Assembly: GCA_036898135.1 (NCBI GenBank)
Contig: CM072512.1
Span: 14,570,265 to 14,634,264, forward strand
DNA length: 64,000 nt
Direction: 5' to 3'
From: Oncomelania hupensis
Lineage: Eukaryota; Mollusca; Gastropoda; Littorinimorpha; Pomatiopsidae
A program made the translations under genes and the position numbers. The number at the start of each line of letters is the position of its first letter. The stretch's first letter is position 1. The notes below the pieces were generated by a model. It was not told the DNA's origin. It worked only from the letters and a program-made list of their open reading frames with translations, and made no database searches. This document shows, in pieces, positions 1-11,226 of this stretch.

Positions 1-348
1 ATCAGCTTGGGAATATTGGACGCTTTCTGCCAGGTGGTCACTAGGGCTTCCTGTGATGTTATTATTTAGCAATGTACGCATATTATATGTATGTGTTTTA
101 TTGATAATTTATAATGATCATGATGTTTGTATTCTATTTTGTTTTTGTAAACGGGGATTCAGCCTCAGCGTCCCCTGCGTGGGATGTCTTTATTGTAAAG
201 TGACTGGCTGGTGGAGAGCTTTCAGTTTTACCTCTAGGGTTGTTTCATCAGATCTGTTATGCAGATCAGGGGTTGTCCGGTCCTGATTTGGCTCGGAAGA
301 GTCCGCTGGACCTAAAGCAATAATCATGTAATGTAATGTAATGTAATC
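1..348 (+). mobile_element. Retroposon alpha-long, 3' part, cut by window start
   Basis: About 320 bp closely match the minus-strand element at 2272-2937, and the match runs off the window edge. The 3' end carries the alpha hairpin (about 272-316: GGTCC at one end, GGACC at the other), then AAAGCAATAATC and a short ATGTA tail. No catalytic domain is visible, so it is either the 3' untranslated end of a LINE or a nonautonomous element using LINE machinery. Confidence 0.75.
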
Positions 349-1505
349 TATCGTGCGCGTCTCGAACGTAACAATGTCATTAGGGATCTTTCGGAAGCGG
401 GTGAAAGTGAATGTGAATGTGAATCGGAACTACTTATTGTTGTGACGTCAGCAATTTATGTGACGCTTTTACTTCTCGTGGTGAAAGGTCACGAAGTCTA
501 CCTACCACAACGAATAAAACTTCGTGGAAATCAGGTTTTCCACGAACTAATGTTCGTGAGTACATTTTGGTTATTAAATCGTTTGTAAAATGTCCAAAAA
601 TGATTTGAATTTGTATATGGTACATTACTCAACCATTCTAGAAGTAATAATGGGGATCTAAACTCGGTCTCAGACTTAAAACGTATTTTCAAACGAGCTA
701 CTGAAAAGAGTGCCCAAACCCTCATGCCGTCATGGCTGTCTAGAATCTATCTATTCTGTATCACCAATCAGCAGTCCAAAAACTGTTTTATGTGACAAAA
801 ATGAAACTCGAAGCTAGAATGTAAAATATCTTCAATGTTAGAGCACTAATCCATCTTTAAAGTTCAACCTAATCGTTACATTCGTGTCAAATCATGATTT
901 GTTAGAAGAAGCCTTACGTAGGCATAATAGTAATAGTGCTCTGCCTATGGGCCTGCCCTGTGTGTGCTCAATAAGATGTAAACGTTAGACTATTTTTATC
1001 ATCTTGTTGTACTAATTAGTGTAATAGTAATTTATTGAATCTAAAAGTAACATGGTTTGAAAAGATGGCACAACTGGAGCACCTTTTAAGTAGTTATCAA
1101 ATCGCTTCATGGTATAATAATAGGCCTAATTACTAGGCTTATTTTAACAGTACAACTGTACCTGGACACACATCTATATTCTCATTCTGTATGATTAATT
1201 TTTACAATTTTACTTTTTATTTTTCGCGCAAAATCACAACGAAACTAGGTGCTGGAATCGAAAGCGCACAGAAACACGTTCGTTTCGTTTCGTAACGCGG
1301 CGTAAGAATCAGCGGCGTGCCTCTCGTTGGACGAAACGAACACACAATCACTTTCACTTTCACCCGTTCCGAAAGACCCCTATTATCATCACTTGTGACA
1401 AAGTTGGGTGACACTTGATTTAGACAAGTCCATACATGAGTGCATAATTATACTATAACTGTAATACTTTTTACTAGAATGTGCCTCAAAAAATGTTGAT
1501 TTTTT
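349..1505. other. Single-copy AT-rich stretch with an inverted-repeat pair
   Basis: No gene is recognisable. Two imperfect inverted arms, 383-410 and 1354-1380, share TCTTTCGGAA and GGGTGAAAGTGA, about 25 of 28 positions by eye, and enclose about 940 bp. A perfect 10-bp hairpin stem (TTCGTGGAAA at 521-530, its complement at 537-546, 6-nt loop) lies inside. This could be a decayed nonautonomous DNA transposon, but no flanking target-site duplication was found. Confidence 0.35.
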
Positions 1506-1844
1506 GGTAAATAAACGTCCATTTACCTTATCTTTTTTGGTAAATAAACTTCTATTTACCCGATTTTTTTTTAATAAACGTCAATTTACCCGATCTTTTG
1601 GTAAATAAACGTCAGTTTACTCGAACTCTTTGGTAATTAAACGTCAACTTACCCGATCTTTTGGTAAATAAATGTCAATGTACACGATCTTTTTGGTAAA
1701 TAAACGTCAATTGTACCCGATCTTTTGGTAAATAAACGTCAATGTACCCGATCTGTTTGGTAAATAAACGTCAATGTTCCCGATCTGTTTGGAAAATAAA
1801 CATAAATGTACCCGATCTTTTTGGTAAATAAACGTCAGTTCACC
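1506..1844. repeat. 31-32 bp minisatellite with palindromic units
   Basis: About eleven imperfect head-to-tail units. Each contains GGTAAATAAACGTC followed by AATTTACC and then CCGATCTTTT. The ends of the first part are inverted (GGTAAAT and ATTTACC), so each unit can fold into a 7-bp hairpin. Units differ by point changes, and a few have lost the palindrome. Confidence 0.85.
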
Positions 1845-2260
1845 TCCACCCGCCTCCTACACATCAGTATAAGGTCTTCTTGTTCATTTTGGGCACGTTT
1901 AAAAGTGACAAGATAAGTTAAGGAAGAGGGGGAGGAGAAAAGTCAACATCTCAAAGCACGTTTTAATCATCACTTAGAGAAAGACATAACAAAGAAAAAG
2001 ATAAGAAAATGCATCAACATTTTGAAATAATGATTTAATGATGGCACAGGCCTATTGATTCCATCATATGTATATACTTTAAAACAATTGGCAATAATAA
2101 CGAGCCAAACATCAATAGGTTGGTCGGTCAGACACAAGTTCGCCACATATCAAGAACGGATTTTGACCAAAGTTCTTGTTATTTACTCGGTTAACCGGTT
2201 GGTTTCATCACCGATGCATGGTATAACACATTGCATAAGTTTAGAGCACTATGTAACGTA
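1845..2260. other. No feature recognised
   Basis: Ordinary A+T-rich sequence between the minisatellite and the retroposon. No open frame of convincing composition and no repeat seen. Confidence 0.4.
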
Positions 2261-2948
2261 GGAGACAGATTGATTGATTGATTTATTGTTGCTTTAGGTC
2301 CAGCGGACTCTTCCGAGCCAAATCAGGACCGGACAACCCCCGATCCGCATAAAAGATCTGCCGAAACAACCCTAGTTGGAAAATTGAATGCCCTCCACCG
2401 GCCAGTCACTTTACAATAAAGACATCCCACGCGGGGGACGGCTGAGGGTTGACCTCAACTACGCGAACACCCCGGTTACAAAAACAAAATAGAATACAAC
2501 CATCATTATAAATCATCAACAAAACACATACATATAAAATGCCTATAGTGCGAAATAATACAATCATAGGAAGCCCTAGTGACCACCCGGCAGAAAGCGT
2601 CCAACACTCCCAAGCTGATCCAACAGACCTCATACACAAACAAGGAGTCTTGTCCAGGAAGAGTTTTCAAGAAAAAAGGTAGGTCATTGATCTAGCGAAG
2701 AAGAAGAAAGTATAGCAGAGTGATAGGACAGATCAGGAATGGGAAAGAGCAAATGATGAAGACAGCGACAGTAGGAATTTAAAGCACTAAATTTCCAGAA
2801 AGTGGGGATACTATTTATACTGAAACCCCCGGCACTCCAACGGGGGGAACTGTTGCCGCAGTGAATTAGTCATGCCTACAAAGGCAAGACAGGTTTTCAA
2901 CTGGGGCTTTCACTGTTCCCTTTATAGGTTAGAACAAGGAGACAGATT
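2261..2948 (-). mobile_element. Retroposon alpha-long, apparently complete insertion with TSD
   Basis: On the minus strand the element runs from 2937 down to 2272 (about 666 bp). It ends in the alpha hairpin and a (CAAT)n-like tail at 2272-2290. The 11-bp direct repeat GGAGACAGATT lies at 2261-2271 and 2938-2948, as expected for target-primed reverse transcription. Its 3' ~370 bp match 1-348, and the last ~190 bp match 7686-7896. No reverse transcriptase is visible, so it is nonautonomous or a 5'-truncated LINE end. Confidence 0.8.
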
Positions 2949-3560
2949 AAACTAGTGACTTCAGCAGACGTGTGTGTGTGTGTGGGTATGGGTGTGTGTA
3001 TGTGTGTGTGTGTGTTGGATGGAGCACTCGGGCTCCATCACCTTGAGTATTTCTTGGAACTGGAAAGAGCGACATGGTATTAGAAAATAATTATAAAATA
3101 CATTTTGAACCACAATCCTTTAGTTATGTTTACCGCTTGCACACTTCATTCCCCGCCTTTGGGTTGAAGTTTAGAAGGTATCCAATACACACTAGAAGAT
3201 GATCCAACCACTTCTTGATCGGTCGCTGCATGCTTTGCACCCCAAAGTGTCGTCTTGTGTAATCCCTCGTCCGGTGTGCCTTGCAGTGACGTGAAAGAAG
3301 CGGTTACTGTTACTTATAGCCGGCGGTGACTGATTACGTTTTGTGAATGAGCGGGTATGCTTTCTGTGAGAACAGGGTACTTTAACTAAATAAACGGGTG
3401 TCTTTGGCTTGAATACACCGGGTATCCTGGACTGAATGAGCTGGATCTGGTTGCTGAGCGTGTCCCACCACCCCCTTTGACATAGCTACTTGATCTCCGC
3501 TTGTTATTTAAAAAGCGAGCCACGCCACCCCGATTTTTACTGCGCCCATCGACCCGTATC
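2949..3560. other. No gene seen; one (GT)n patch
   Basis: Contains an imperfect GT run at about 2970-3015. The rest shows no recognisable coding or mobile sequence. Confidence 0.4.
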
Positions 3561-3702
3561 CCTTGTTACTAAATGTGGGGGTAACATTGAGAGTGACAAG
3601 TAAACGTTTCTTCCTTAGCTTTCATGTCCTACCTTGTTACTAAATGTGGGGGTAACATTGAGAGTGACAAGTAAACGTTTCTTCCTTAGCTTTCATGTCC
3701 TA
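3561..3702. repeat. Perfect 71-bp tandem duplication
   Basis: Two identical 71-bp units (3561-3631 and 3632-3702), each starting CCTTGTTACTAAATGTGGGG, followed by the first bases of a third. Perfect identity suggests a very recent duplication or an assembly slip. Confidence 0.9.
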
Positions 3703-3772
3703 CCTTGTTAGAAACTATGATTTACGCTTTGAACTGATACATCATAAGAAAAAAGCGTTATCTAAACAATTC

Positions 3773-3775
<3 letters not shown>

Positions 3776-3849
<74 letters not shown>

Positions 3850-3863
3850 CATCATCATCATCA

Positions 3864-3901
<38 letters not shown>

Positions 3902-3962
3902 ATTATTATTATTATTATTATTGTTGTTGTTGTTGTTGTTGTTATTGTTATTATTATTATTA
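3776..3962. repeat. (ATT)n microsatellite, probably a LINE tail
   Basis: About 185 bp of ATT with ATC and GTT variant blocks. It follows AAAAAAGCGTTATCTAAACA, which resembles the AAAAAGCGCTATATAAATAT preceding the ATT array at 8271, so this is probably the 3' tail of another L2-like insertion. The open frame of poly-isoleucine across it is a repeat artefact. Confidence 0.7.
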
Positions 3963-4349
3963 AGATTCTGCAGTATTTACCATTTAATTTAGATTTTGCA
4001 GTATGTTAGCACTTAAGATTTTGCCGCTTTTTCGCACTGAGTTTAGTTCTTTATTGTATTATGTTAGCACTTAATTTAGATTTGTCAAACTGAGGTATGA
4101 AATCCAAATTCACAAATATTGTATATTATTGCATTGAGTATGAGCAACAACTGTGAACGGCGCCATAAGAAGATATATATTAAAAAAAAAGTTCAGTAGT
4201 ACTACGGATATAAACCAAATATTTGGTGGCCGTTCAATGAATCAGTCAATCAATTAATCAAGCATTTATCCCCTTGGTGTGGCTGCATCATTATGGATTA
4301 ATTGATACTCGTGCGTTTTTGGTTAACTGTAGCATGCCACAGAGGTTAT

Positions 4350-4436
4350 AACTATCATCCAATACAATACAATACAAGTTTATTGCTTTAGGTCCAGCGG
4401 ACTCCTCCGAGCCAAATCAGGACCAAACTATCATCC
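4350..4436 (-). mobile_element. Alpha mini-retroposon 1 with 11-bp TSD
   Basis: The element (4361-4425, 65 bp, minus strand) begins TGGTCCTGATTTGGCTCGG, ends GGACC then TAAAGCAATAAA, and carries a TTGTA-type tail. The direct repeat AACTATCATCC at 4350-4360 and 4426-4436 flanks it. It contains only the 3'-terminal hairpin of the alpha family and starts at the same base as the copy at 20454; the copy at 27044 starts at the same position with one base different (C for T). Confidence 0.85.
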
Positions 4437-4552
4437 GCCATGTTTATGTTTGGCGTTGGATACAAATGTTGTGTGAGAAAGAGAAAGTGAGGGAGAAATA
4501 ACTGGGCCGATAGCCTGAATAAATAAACCTTCAATAAATCTTGACAGTACAA

Positions 4553-4616
4553 CCTGATCTGATGTGTGAGAGACTCGAACCCCTGACTTCGGGCGCGCTA
4601 CTAACTTAAACACTCA
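4553..4616 (-). mobile_element. tRNA-derived SINE head, remnant
   Basis: On the minus strand, GTTAGTAGCGCGCCCGAAG is followed by GGGGTTCGAGTCTCTC, which contains a pol III B-box-like GGTTCGAGTCT (about 4571-4581). The A box is degenerate and no tail was found, so this is an old fragment rather than a tRNA gene. Confidence 0.5.
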
Positions 4617-4639
4617 TGGGTTTAAATAAAATCCCGACT

Positions 4640-5213
4640 TGTAACTAAAAGTGTGTGCAGAAATGTTGTTGGCAGTAGTTGTGGTTGGTTTACGATGTGG
4701 TGCAAGCAGGCTGCGATCTCACAGTACTACAACAATCTCACCCTGCTACGATCTCACAGACACTACTACAATCTCCCCAGCGCCATCTGTGGAGTGAATT
4801 TACGACTAAAGGGGCGACAACTTACCGTCAAAACGATCCCAGCAGGGTGCTTACTAATGATATAATAATTGCAGGCCCCAAACAAGCACTTTTTCAACAA
4901 CTCTACAACGGCGGAGTGTTTGAAGAAGTGGGGGATTTTTGAAGACTCGCAAGGCAAGCAGGTCTGGTAAGGCGATTCTAGCCAAAAGTCGCCGTTCCGG
5001 AAGGGTGGCCACCTTTGGATGAGAAACTAAAACAAAAAGTTATTTCTGCAGCAACATCATTCGGCAACTGGTGCAGCCGCGGTAGTTTCGTACCAGGTCA
5101 CTGTAGCGCAGAGAGCGAAAGTAGAAAGGCACCTCTTTGTATGCATGCATGTGGCCAGACCAGAAATAGATGCGAGAGTGAGAAATAAGGTAATTTCTTC
5201 ACATACACACACA
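4640..5213. other. No gene recognised
   Basis: Open frames of up to 87 codons occur here but show no known motif and overlap on both strands. Nothing supports coding. Confidence 0.35.
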
Positions 5214-5272
5214 CACACTCTCTCTCTCTCTCTCTCTCTCTTCCTCTCTCTCTCTTCCTCTCTCTCTCTCCC
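5214..5272. repeat. (CT)n microsatellite
   Basis: Interrupted CT array following a short (CA)n run. Confidence 0.9.
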
Positions 5273-5689
5273 TTGACATGTGCGCAAGCAAAATAATATG
5301 TAATGAATTTTACTGCATCGCTGACGTCAGAATGCGCTCAGAAGTAAAAGGTCGGTGGCAGTGAATTCCAGACTCCAATTCCCAACGTGAGAAATCTCGT
5401 CGCGTTTCATCGTGTTAACCCAGCCGGCGGCAAAGCTCACCAGCCGGAACGATAGAAAATTGAAATACCGTCGGTTATAAAAGGAAACTTGGCCAGGAAT
5501 TGCGATCAGAAATAGAAATTAAAACAAATAATTCCTGGGGGTTAAAAGGATAGGAGGTTGTAAGTTCAGGTCCTGAGCCCCTAATGAACTCTGCTTTCAA
5601 CTCCTGATTTTTGTAGTTGTGTCGAGTCTGTTTTCTATGCTCACACAATTATGTTTTTCGAGTAATAATACATTCTGCCTCTCACATAA

Positions 5690-6530
5690 TGTATGTTATA
5701 ATAATTCGTGATTTTTTTTTAAACATAAAAGAACGTTGTTTAATGTTTAAAGATAATTTATAATATTCAGTAACGTTTAGGTATTTTAAAGGTTTGATAG
5801 CATTTTTTTTTTTCGTTGATTAATTATTTTTTTTTTACTTTTATCACACGCACTATATTATATTATATGTATTTGTTTTGAATGAAGAGATAGGGGGGGG
5901 GGGGGAGAGGGAGACTTATTCATAGGGGTGGGGACGGGGATGGGGGGGGGGGAGAGGGAGAGGGAGGGTTTGAAAGGTGTTTTTGTTTATTTTTGTTTTA
6001 TTTTGTTGATAATTTTATATAATTTTTTTATAATTTTAGTTTTTTTATCATTTTGTTGTTTAATTTTTTATTTTGTGATATTTGTTTTGTTGAATTTATA
6101 TATTTTGTATTGTTTTTTTTGTGTTTGTTTTTAATTTAATTTTTGTATTGATTTTTTATTTTTTTTTTTTTATTAGTAATATTTTTTTGTGTAATCATTC
6201 AAAGTGAATTTTCTGGTTGAAGTACATAAATTAAAAAAAAACGCTTATGTTTTTTTTTTTGTTTATTAATAATGAATTATAAATAAGGAAAAATATGTTT
6301 TTATTTTTATTATTTTTGATAAAATTTGGAGAGAAAAGTTTTTGAGGATATATTAGATATGTATTGATTGTTTGTATGTATGGATTTTGTAATTGTTTTT
6401 TTTTAAATTAATAATTTGAATGATTAAAAATATTGTATGGTAATAAGATTTAAATTCAAAATGAAATTTATACTGGAAATTTTTTAAAAGAAATGTAATC
6501 ATTTAGTTTCTGTTGAGATGTTGTTAGCTT
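5690..6530. other. Strongly T-rich, strand-asymmetric low-complexity block
   Basis: Most of this ~840 bp on the plus strand is T with some A and G and very little C. Two poly-G/GGGAGA patches lie at about 5892-5965. No gene, repeat family or tail was recognised. Confidence 0.6.
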
Positions 6531-6916
6531 TTGTAAAAGGTGACGATGATGGTATTTTCTGTTGATTTCATTTCAGTGGTGTTGGTGCACGTCTCCCATC
6601 ATATACCTTTCCCCCACCCACCCCTTTCACTCCCACCTTTCTTAAGCAGTTTTGAATTTTGTCTATGTTTTTCGACCAGCTTGGACCCCAAAGACTCATC
6701 TTGTCTTTCACTTTTTAAATAGCGCACGCCCCGCTACCGCAAGCGACTGACCCTACAGTTCAACCCCGACTAATCTGTGAACTCTATGAAAGGAAGGAGT
6801 GCGCCTCGAGAATCACCTGCAATAGTCCTGTCCTTATTTCACTCGTAGATCACATACAGAGTGGCAGAGACTCGAACAGGCCTTCTCCCCTATAAGTTGA
6901 GAGAGAAAAAGAGAAG

Positions 6917-6920
<4 letters not shown>
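6531..6920. other. No gene recognised
   Basis: Mixed sequence before a (GA)n array; nothing identifiable. Confidence 0.3.

Positions 6921-6992
<72 letters not shown>
6921..6992. repeat. (GA)n microsatellite
   Basis: About 72 bp of uninterrupted GA. Predicted Ser-Leu or Arg-Glu polypeptides across it are artefacts. Confidence 0.95.
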
Positions 6993-7583
6993 AGGCATCG
7001 TCCATAGTCCCAGTAAGCTTTATGTCGTAGTAGATTCTTCTCCAGCTCTGTTTTGGATGACGCGCGCTGCACGTTGGCTGCCCGAGATTTCGATATTAAA
7101 TTGCACGCATTCTGTTCAAACATGCAACTTTCAGCTCCGTTGAATAGGCCTTGTCCGCAAGCATCTGACCACTGACGCTGCAGTCCAAATCATTTTCTCT
7201 CTTGTCCTGTCACGCTTAGACTACTGTAACTCTCTTCTGGCTGGACTCTCTTCCTCTTCTGTTCATCTGCTCCAACGTGTTTAGAACGTAACTGCTCGTC
7301 TGGTTCTCAAAATGAAAAAAATCTGATCATATCACACCCTTCCTACATTCTCTCCACTGGCTTCCTGTATCTCAGAGGATTACATAAAAACTCTGTACTT
7401 TATGTTACTAGTGCGTCCATGGATTAGCCTCTTCCTACCTCACCCAGAACATTCACTTCTACAAGCCATCTAGAAATCTTCGTTCTTCCTCTGACACCCT
7501 AATGCTACAAATACCCCGCTACAAACTCTCCTCTACAGGGTGTCGATCCTTTTCATTGCTTGGTCCTTCAACTTGGAACTCTC

Positions 7584-7597
7584 TTGCTCTCTCTCTC

Positions 7598-7685
<88 letters not shown>
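7584..7685. repeat. (CT)n microsatellite inside the LINE fragment
   Basis: About 100 bp of CT with occasional G. A further short CT run lies at 7896-7920 on the other side of the nested insertion, so the insertion probably entered this array. Confidence 0.9.
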
Positions 7686-7687
<2 letters not shown>

Positions 7688-7896
7688 GGGGTGTTCGCGT
7701 AGTTGAGGTCAACCCTCAGCCGTCCCCCGCGTGGGATGTCTTTATTGTAAAGTGACTGGCCGGTGGAGGGCATTCAATTTTCCCACTAGGGTTGTTTCGG
7801 CAGATCTTTTATGCGGATCGGGGGTTGTCCGGTCCTGATTTGGCTCGGAAGAGTCCGCTGGACCTAAAGCAACAATAAATCAATCAATCAATCAAT
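7686..7896 (+). mobile_element. Retroposon alpha-long, 5'-truncated, nested
   Basis: About 190 bp match the 3' part of the element at 2272-2937, ending in the alpha hairpin (GGTCC...GGACC) and a (CAAT)n tail. It sits within the (CT)n array of the L2-like fragment, so a target-site duplication would be hidden by the repeat. Confidence 0.8.
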
Positions 7897-8268
7897 CTCT
7901 CTCTCTCTCTCTCTCTCTCTTTTGCAGCTCTCCGAACATAGCCACTTTCAAGTCCAACTTGAAAACTCATTTCTTCCTTAAAAATGTATGATCTCGCCTC
8001 CCATCACCATCATCATTCTTTCTTTTCTGATTCAGACAACAAAAACACCCCCAGCCCCCTCACTCCCTAGCTGCTCTCCTCCTCGTCCCTCCCTCGTCTT
8101 TTATAGTTTACTTGGAAATATTATTTTTTCCACGTGTGTATTATGTCACTGCATAATTTATTATTGTCTCGTTTTCGTTTCACTGCTTTCCGATGTTAAC
8201 GTTAAGTATAAATGCGTGAGAACTGCGGCTTTGAACTGATGTCTTTAGGAAAAAGCGCTATATAAATA

Positions 8269-8333
<65 letters not shown>

Positions 8334-8336
<3 letters not shown>

Positions 8337-9507
8337 TACACCTTACAATACAATATAATAATACAATACAACACACCTTTATTACCTCAAAAGGAATCAC
8401 AACACGGCGAGAAACCTCCGTGGACCAGTTAGGCAAAACAAACTCATTATTTGTTCAACGGATCAGAGGGGTACAAGTGTGTCAGCATCCTGTGAGAGGC
8501 GATGAAGCCTGCAGCCACTTGTCTCCAGATGCAGGACGGAGATGCACTCACAGCTGGCATCATGATTTAGCATCTGAAGCTTATCAGATCGTCGTCTGCA
8601 TCGTCTCCTCTCATCCAGAGATGATGACAGTGAATTTTACTCTGGCGCAAAGTTTAACGTGCGGTATGTTCAGGAAAAGTAGCTGACTGTGGTTTCTTTA
8701 TGAGGGCGTCTGCGGTTTTCCCCAGTTTACCTTATGCTTATCCAAACAATGTATGTGTGGGTGGGTGTGTGTGTATGTTAAGCAGTAGTTTTCTAGTAAG
8801 CAAATGTTAAATAAGTTGGAAGTGTCAACAGAAACGGAATTCACACTGCAACGCTACAAAGGGTTTTCCGCGGACACGCAGATGCTTTGAATGTTGCTTA
8901 TTTTGTTATAGATAATTGAGCTTGAAGGTTGGATGAAGCCAGGTCACTGCAAAGCATGGAAGAAGGATGGTGCTAAGTTTGTCGCAGGGTGCGTCCCAGA
9001 CAGTCTATTTTGGGAGGTTCTTGTGTGCGTGTGTGTTTTTTCTTTCGGAAATGAGATCTTCAATGCGATGATAATCTTTGGCTGGGATCATCGCTTCCAG
9101 ACTAAAACTAATTGTTGGTGTCCTCATCGCATGAAATGGTGGATACAGAAAAAGGCAAATGAAAATAAAAAGGAATACAAAATGGGGGAAAGGTAAAGGG
9201 AAATTATAGTTTCAAATTTCATGTCTCTAGTACAGGAAAAGCAGTTTCTATGGAAAGTATCTTCTGCCTTTATGAATGAATAAATGAGATAACTGTTGCG
9301 CTGATACCTGAAATGTGTGTGTGTAGGTGTGTGTGTGTGTGTTTGTGAATATGGGTGTGAATGTGTGTGTGTGAATGTGTGGGTGAATGCGTGTGTACTT
9401 GGATGCATGTGCGTATGCGTGTACTTGTCTTAAAATTGTTTTGCTTTTTTTAAATGACATTTGATCCCTCTTAACTTGTTTTCACTGTAAATGAAATTAG
9501 AAACTGC
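8334..9507. other. No gene identified
   Basis: At 8345-8390 a minus-strand AATAAAGGTGTGTTGTATTG motif looks like another retroposon tail. Open frames of 87-88 codons at 8420-8686 and 8933-9196 have no recognisable domain, and the second ends in A-rich sequence. A variable GT/GTGAAT patch lies at 9318-9425. Confidence 0.35.
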
Positions 9508-9574
<67 letters not shown>

Positions 9575-9591
9575 TATTATTATTATTATTG
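9508..9591. repeat. (ATT)n microsatellite
   Basis: About 28 repeats of TAT/ATT. Confidence 0.95.
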
Positions 9592-9954
9592 TTATTGGTG
9601 TTGTTACTATTATTATGTGAATCACAAATATGTTTTCTTTTTAAACCAGATTAATGCCATTACACAAGCTTTTATTCTCTTCATCTGGCCTGTCATACGT
9701 TGTAACGATGTTTAGTTATTCAACGATTATTCTACTTTTAAAACTGCTGTATTTCACCACCATTTACACTTTACATCTTAGATGAGGCATTGTTGATGTG
9801 CCTCTTTTGGTATTAACGTCCCTCTCTTAAATTTTTTCTGTGAAATTATTCATTTATTTTATATAAGTTTATTGATTGATTGACTGATTTTATACTTTTA
9901 TTTGTTGGTTTGTTACCTTTACTGGGTTTACATGTTGTCTTGTTTTTAAATGCA

Positions 9955-10073
9955 GAATAGATTTATTATGCGTGTGTATCTGTGTGTGGCTGCGTGTGAT
10001 CAAGCGCTTTGTGAAGCATTTTATGTTTGAATTGCGCTATACAAAATAAATTATTATTATTATTATTATAACA
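9955..10073 (+). mobile_element. L2-like LINE 3' terminus
   Basis: GATCAAGCGCTTTGTGAAGC followed by AATTGCGCTATACAAAATAA and a short (ATT)n tail is the usual 3'-end architecture of L2-type LINEs. Only the terminal region is recognisable. Confidence 0.55.
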
Positions 10074-10794
10074 TTTAGTCAGATCCTCTTCAGGCATACG
10101 GGTTCCTTCTCCTCCTCCTCCTCCTAAATTCTCTTTCACTTTCTTCTCCTTTTTCGCAACGTGAAAGGTCTATGACTTGTAGCCCAAGGTTGTTTTGCTT
10201 GAGATCACTATTCATTGTCATCTCTTGTGCACGCACACCACTTTGGAAAATCATGTATAAAATTCCAATGTTCCCTCCCAATCTGTCTGTCTCGCCTGTC
10301 ACTAAACATGGCGTCTTTCTCATCTCGTATTTTTCACATTTGGCCTGTTCTTATCGCCTTGCCTGTTCAGTGTTTGCAGCATTTATGATTATCTCCAAAC
10401 CCTAGATCGCGATTTAATCTGTCTTTTTTTTTTAATTTCCCACTTTCTATGCACACACACACACAAACACACACACCAAAAATGAAAAACGGTCACTTCC
10501 CATTCCATTGATAAAATCGGGAGCTATTTTTAAATCTTGCATTGGAGTACGATGGATGGTTTGTTGTCATTAGGGAGACGCGGTAAGGCAGAGTGACCGG
10601 AGACAAAACCAGTGTGCGTTTCAGTCTGGTACTAGTTCAGCCAAGGTTTACACATTTTATTCCTTGAAGTTCCTGGATGAGCGAAGCGTCGTCTGCTCGG
10701 CACCAATGTCTGTCAGTCAGCCATTAGCCCAGGTAGAGGTTATCTCCCTTGATAGCCGCTAACCCCTGTCCTCTCTAGCGTAAACACACATCAG

Positions 10795-11159
10795 TTGGGC
10801 GTCCCCAGTCTATACCCTGTTTTGCCGCCTTCTTCTTCCAGTTTTTACACTCTTCTTCTGTCTTCTTTTTTTTCATCCTCCTCCTCCTCCTCTTCCTACT
10901 TCCAATTTTCTTCCTCTTTCTCTATCAAAATAATTCATAATCGCTGCTTGTCTCATCCGTCTTCAAAATTTTCCCCCCTTTTCCCTTCTTCTTCTACATC
11001 GCCATCTGGCATCATCATCGTCGTCGTCGCCGTCATCAGCACCATCTTCTTCTTCTTCTTCTCCTCATCCTCATTCTTCTTCTTCTTCTTCTTCTTCTTC
11101 TTCTTCTTCTTCTTCTTCTTCTTCTTCTTCTTCTTCTTCCTTTTACATCTTTTAATATC

Positions 11160-11226
<67 letters not shown>

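Larger units (their letters stand above)
7145..8333 (+). mobile_element. L2/CR1-like LINE 3' fragment, interrupted
   Basis: Translation of the plus strand, with frame changes, gives the signature of the C-terminal part of L2/CR1-type reverse transcriptases: SRLDYCNSLLAGL near 7208-7250, then an LQRV segment, DHITPFLHSLHWLP near 7325-7370, and a Phe-Gln-Val-Gln-Leu-like segment near 7950. The 3' end AAAAAGCGCTATATAAATAT runs into the (ATT)n tail at 8271-8333, typical of these elements. The body is split by an expanded (CT)n and by a younger alpha-long insertion. Stops and frameshifts show it is dead. Confidence 0.75.

Noticed and set aside
1506..1844. CRISPR-like array
   Set aside because: Units are contiguous with no unique spacers, in a eukaryotic context; it is a minisatellite.
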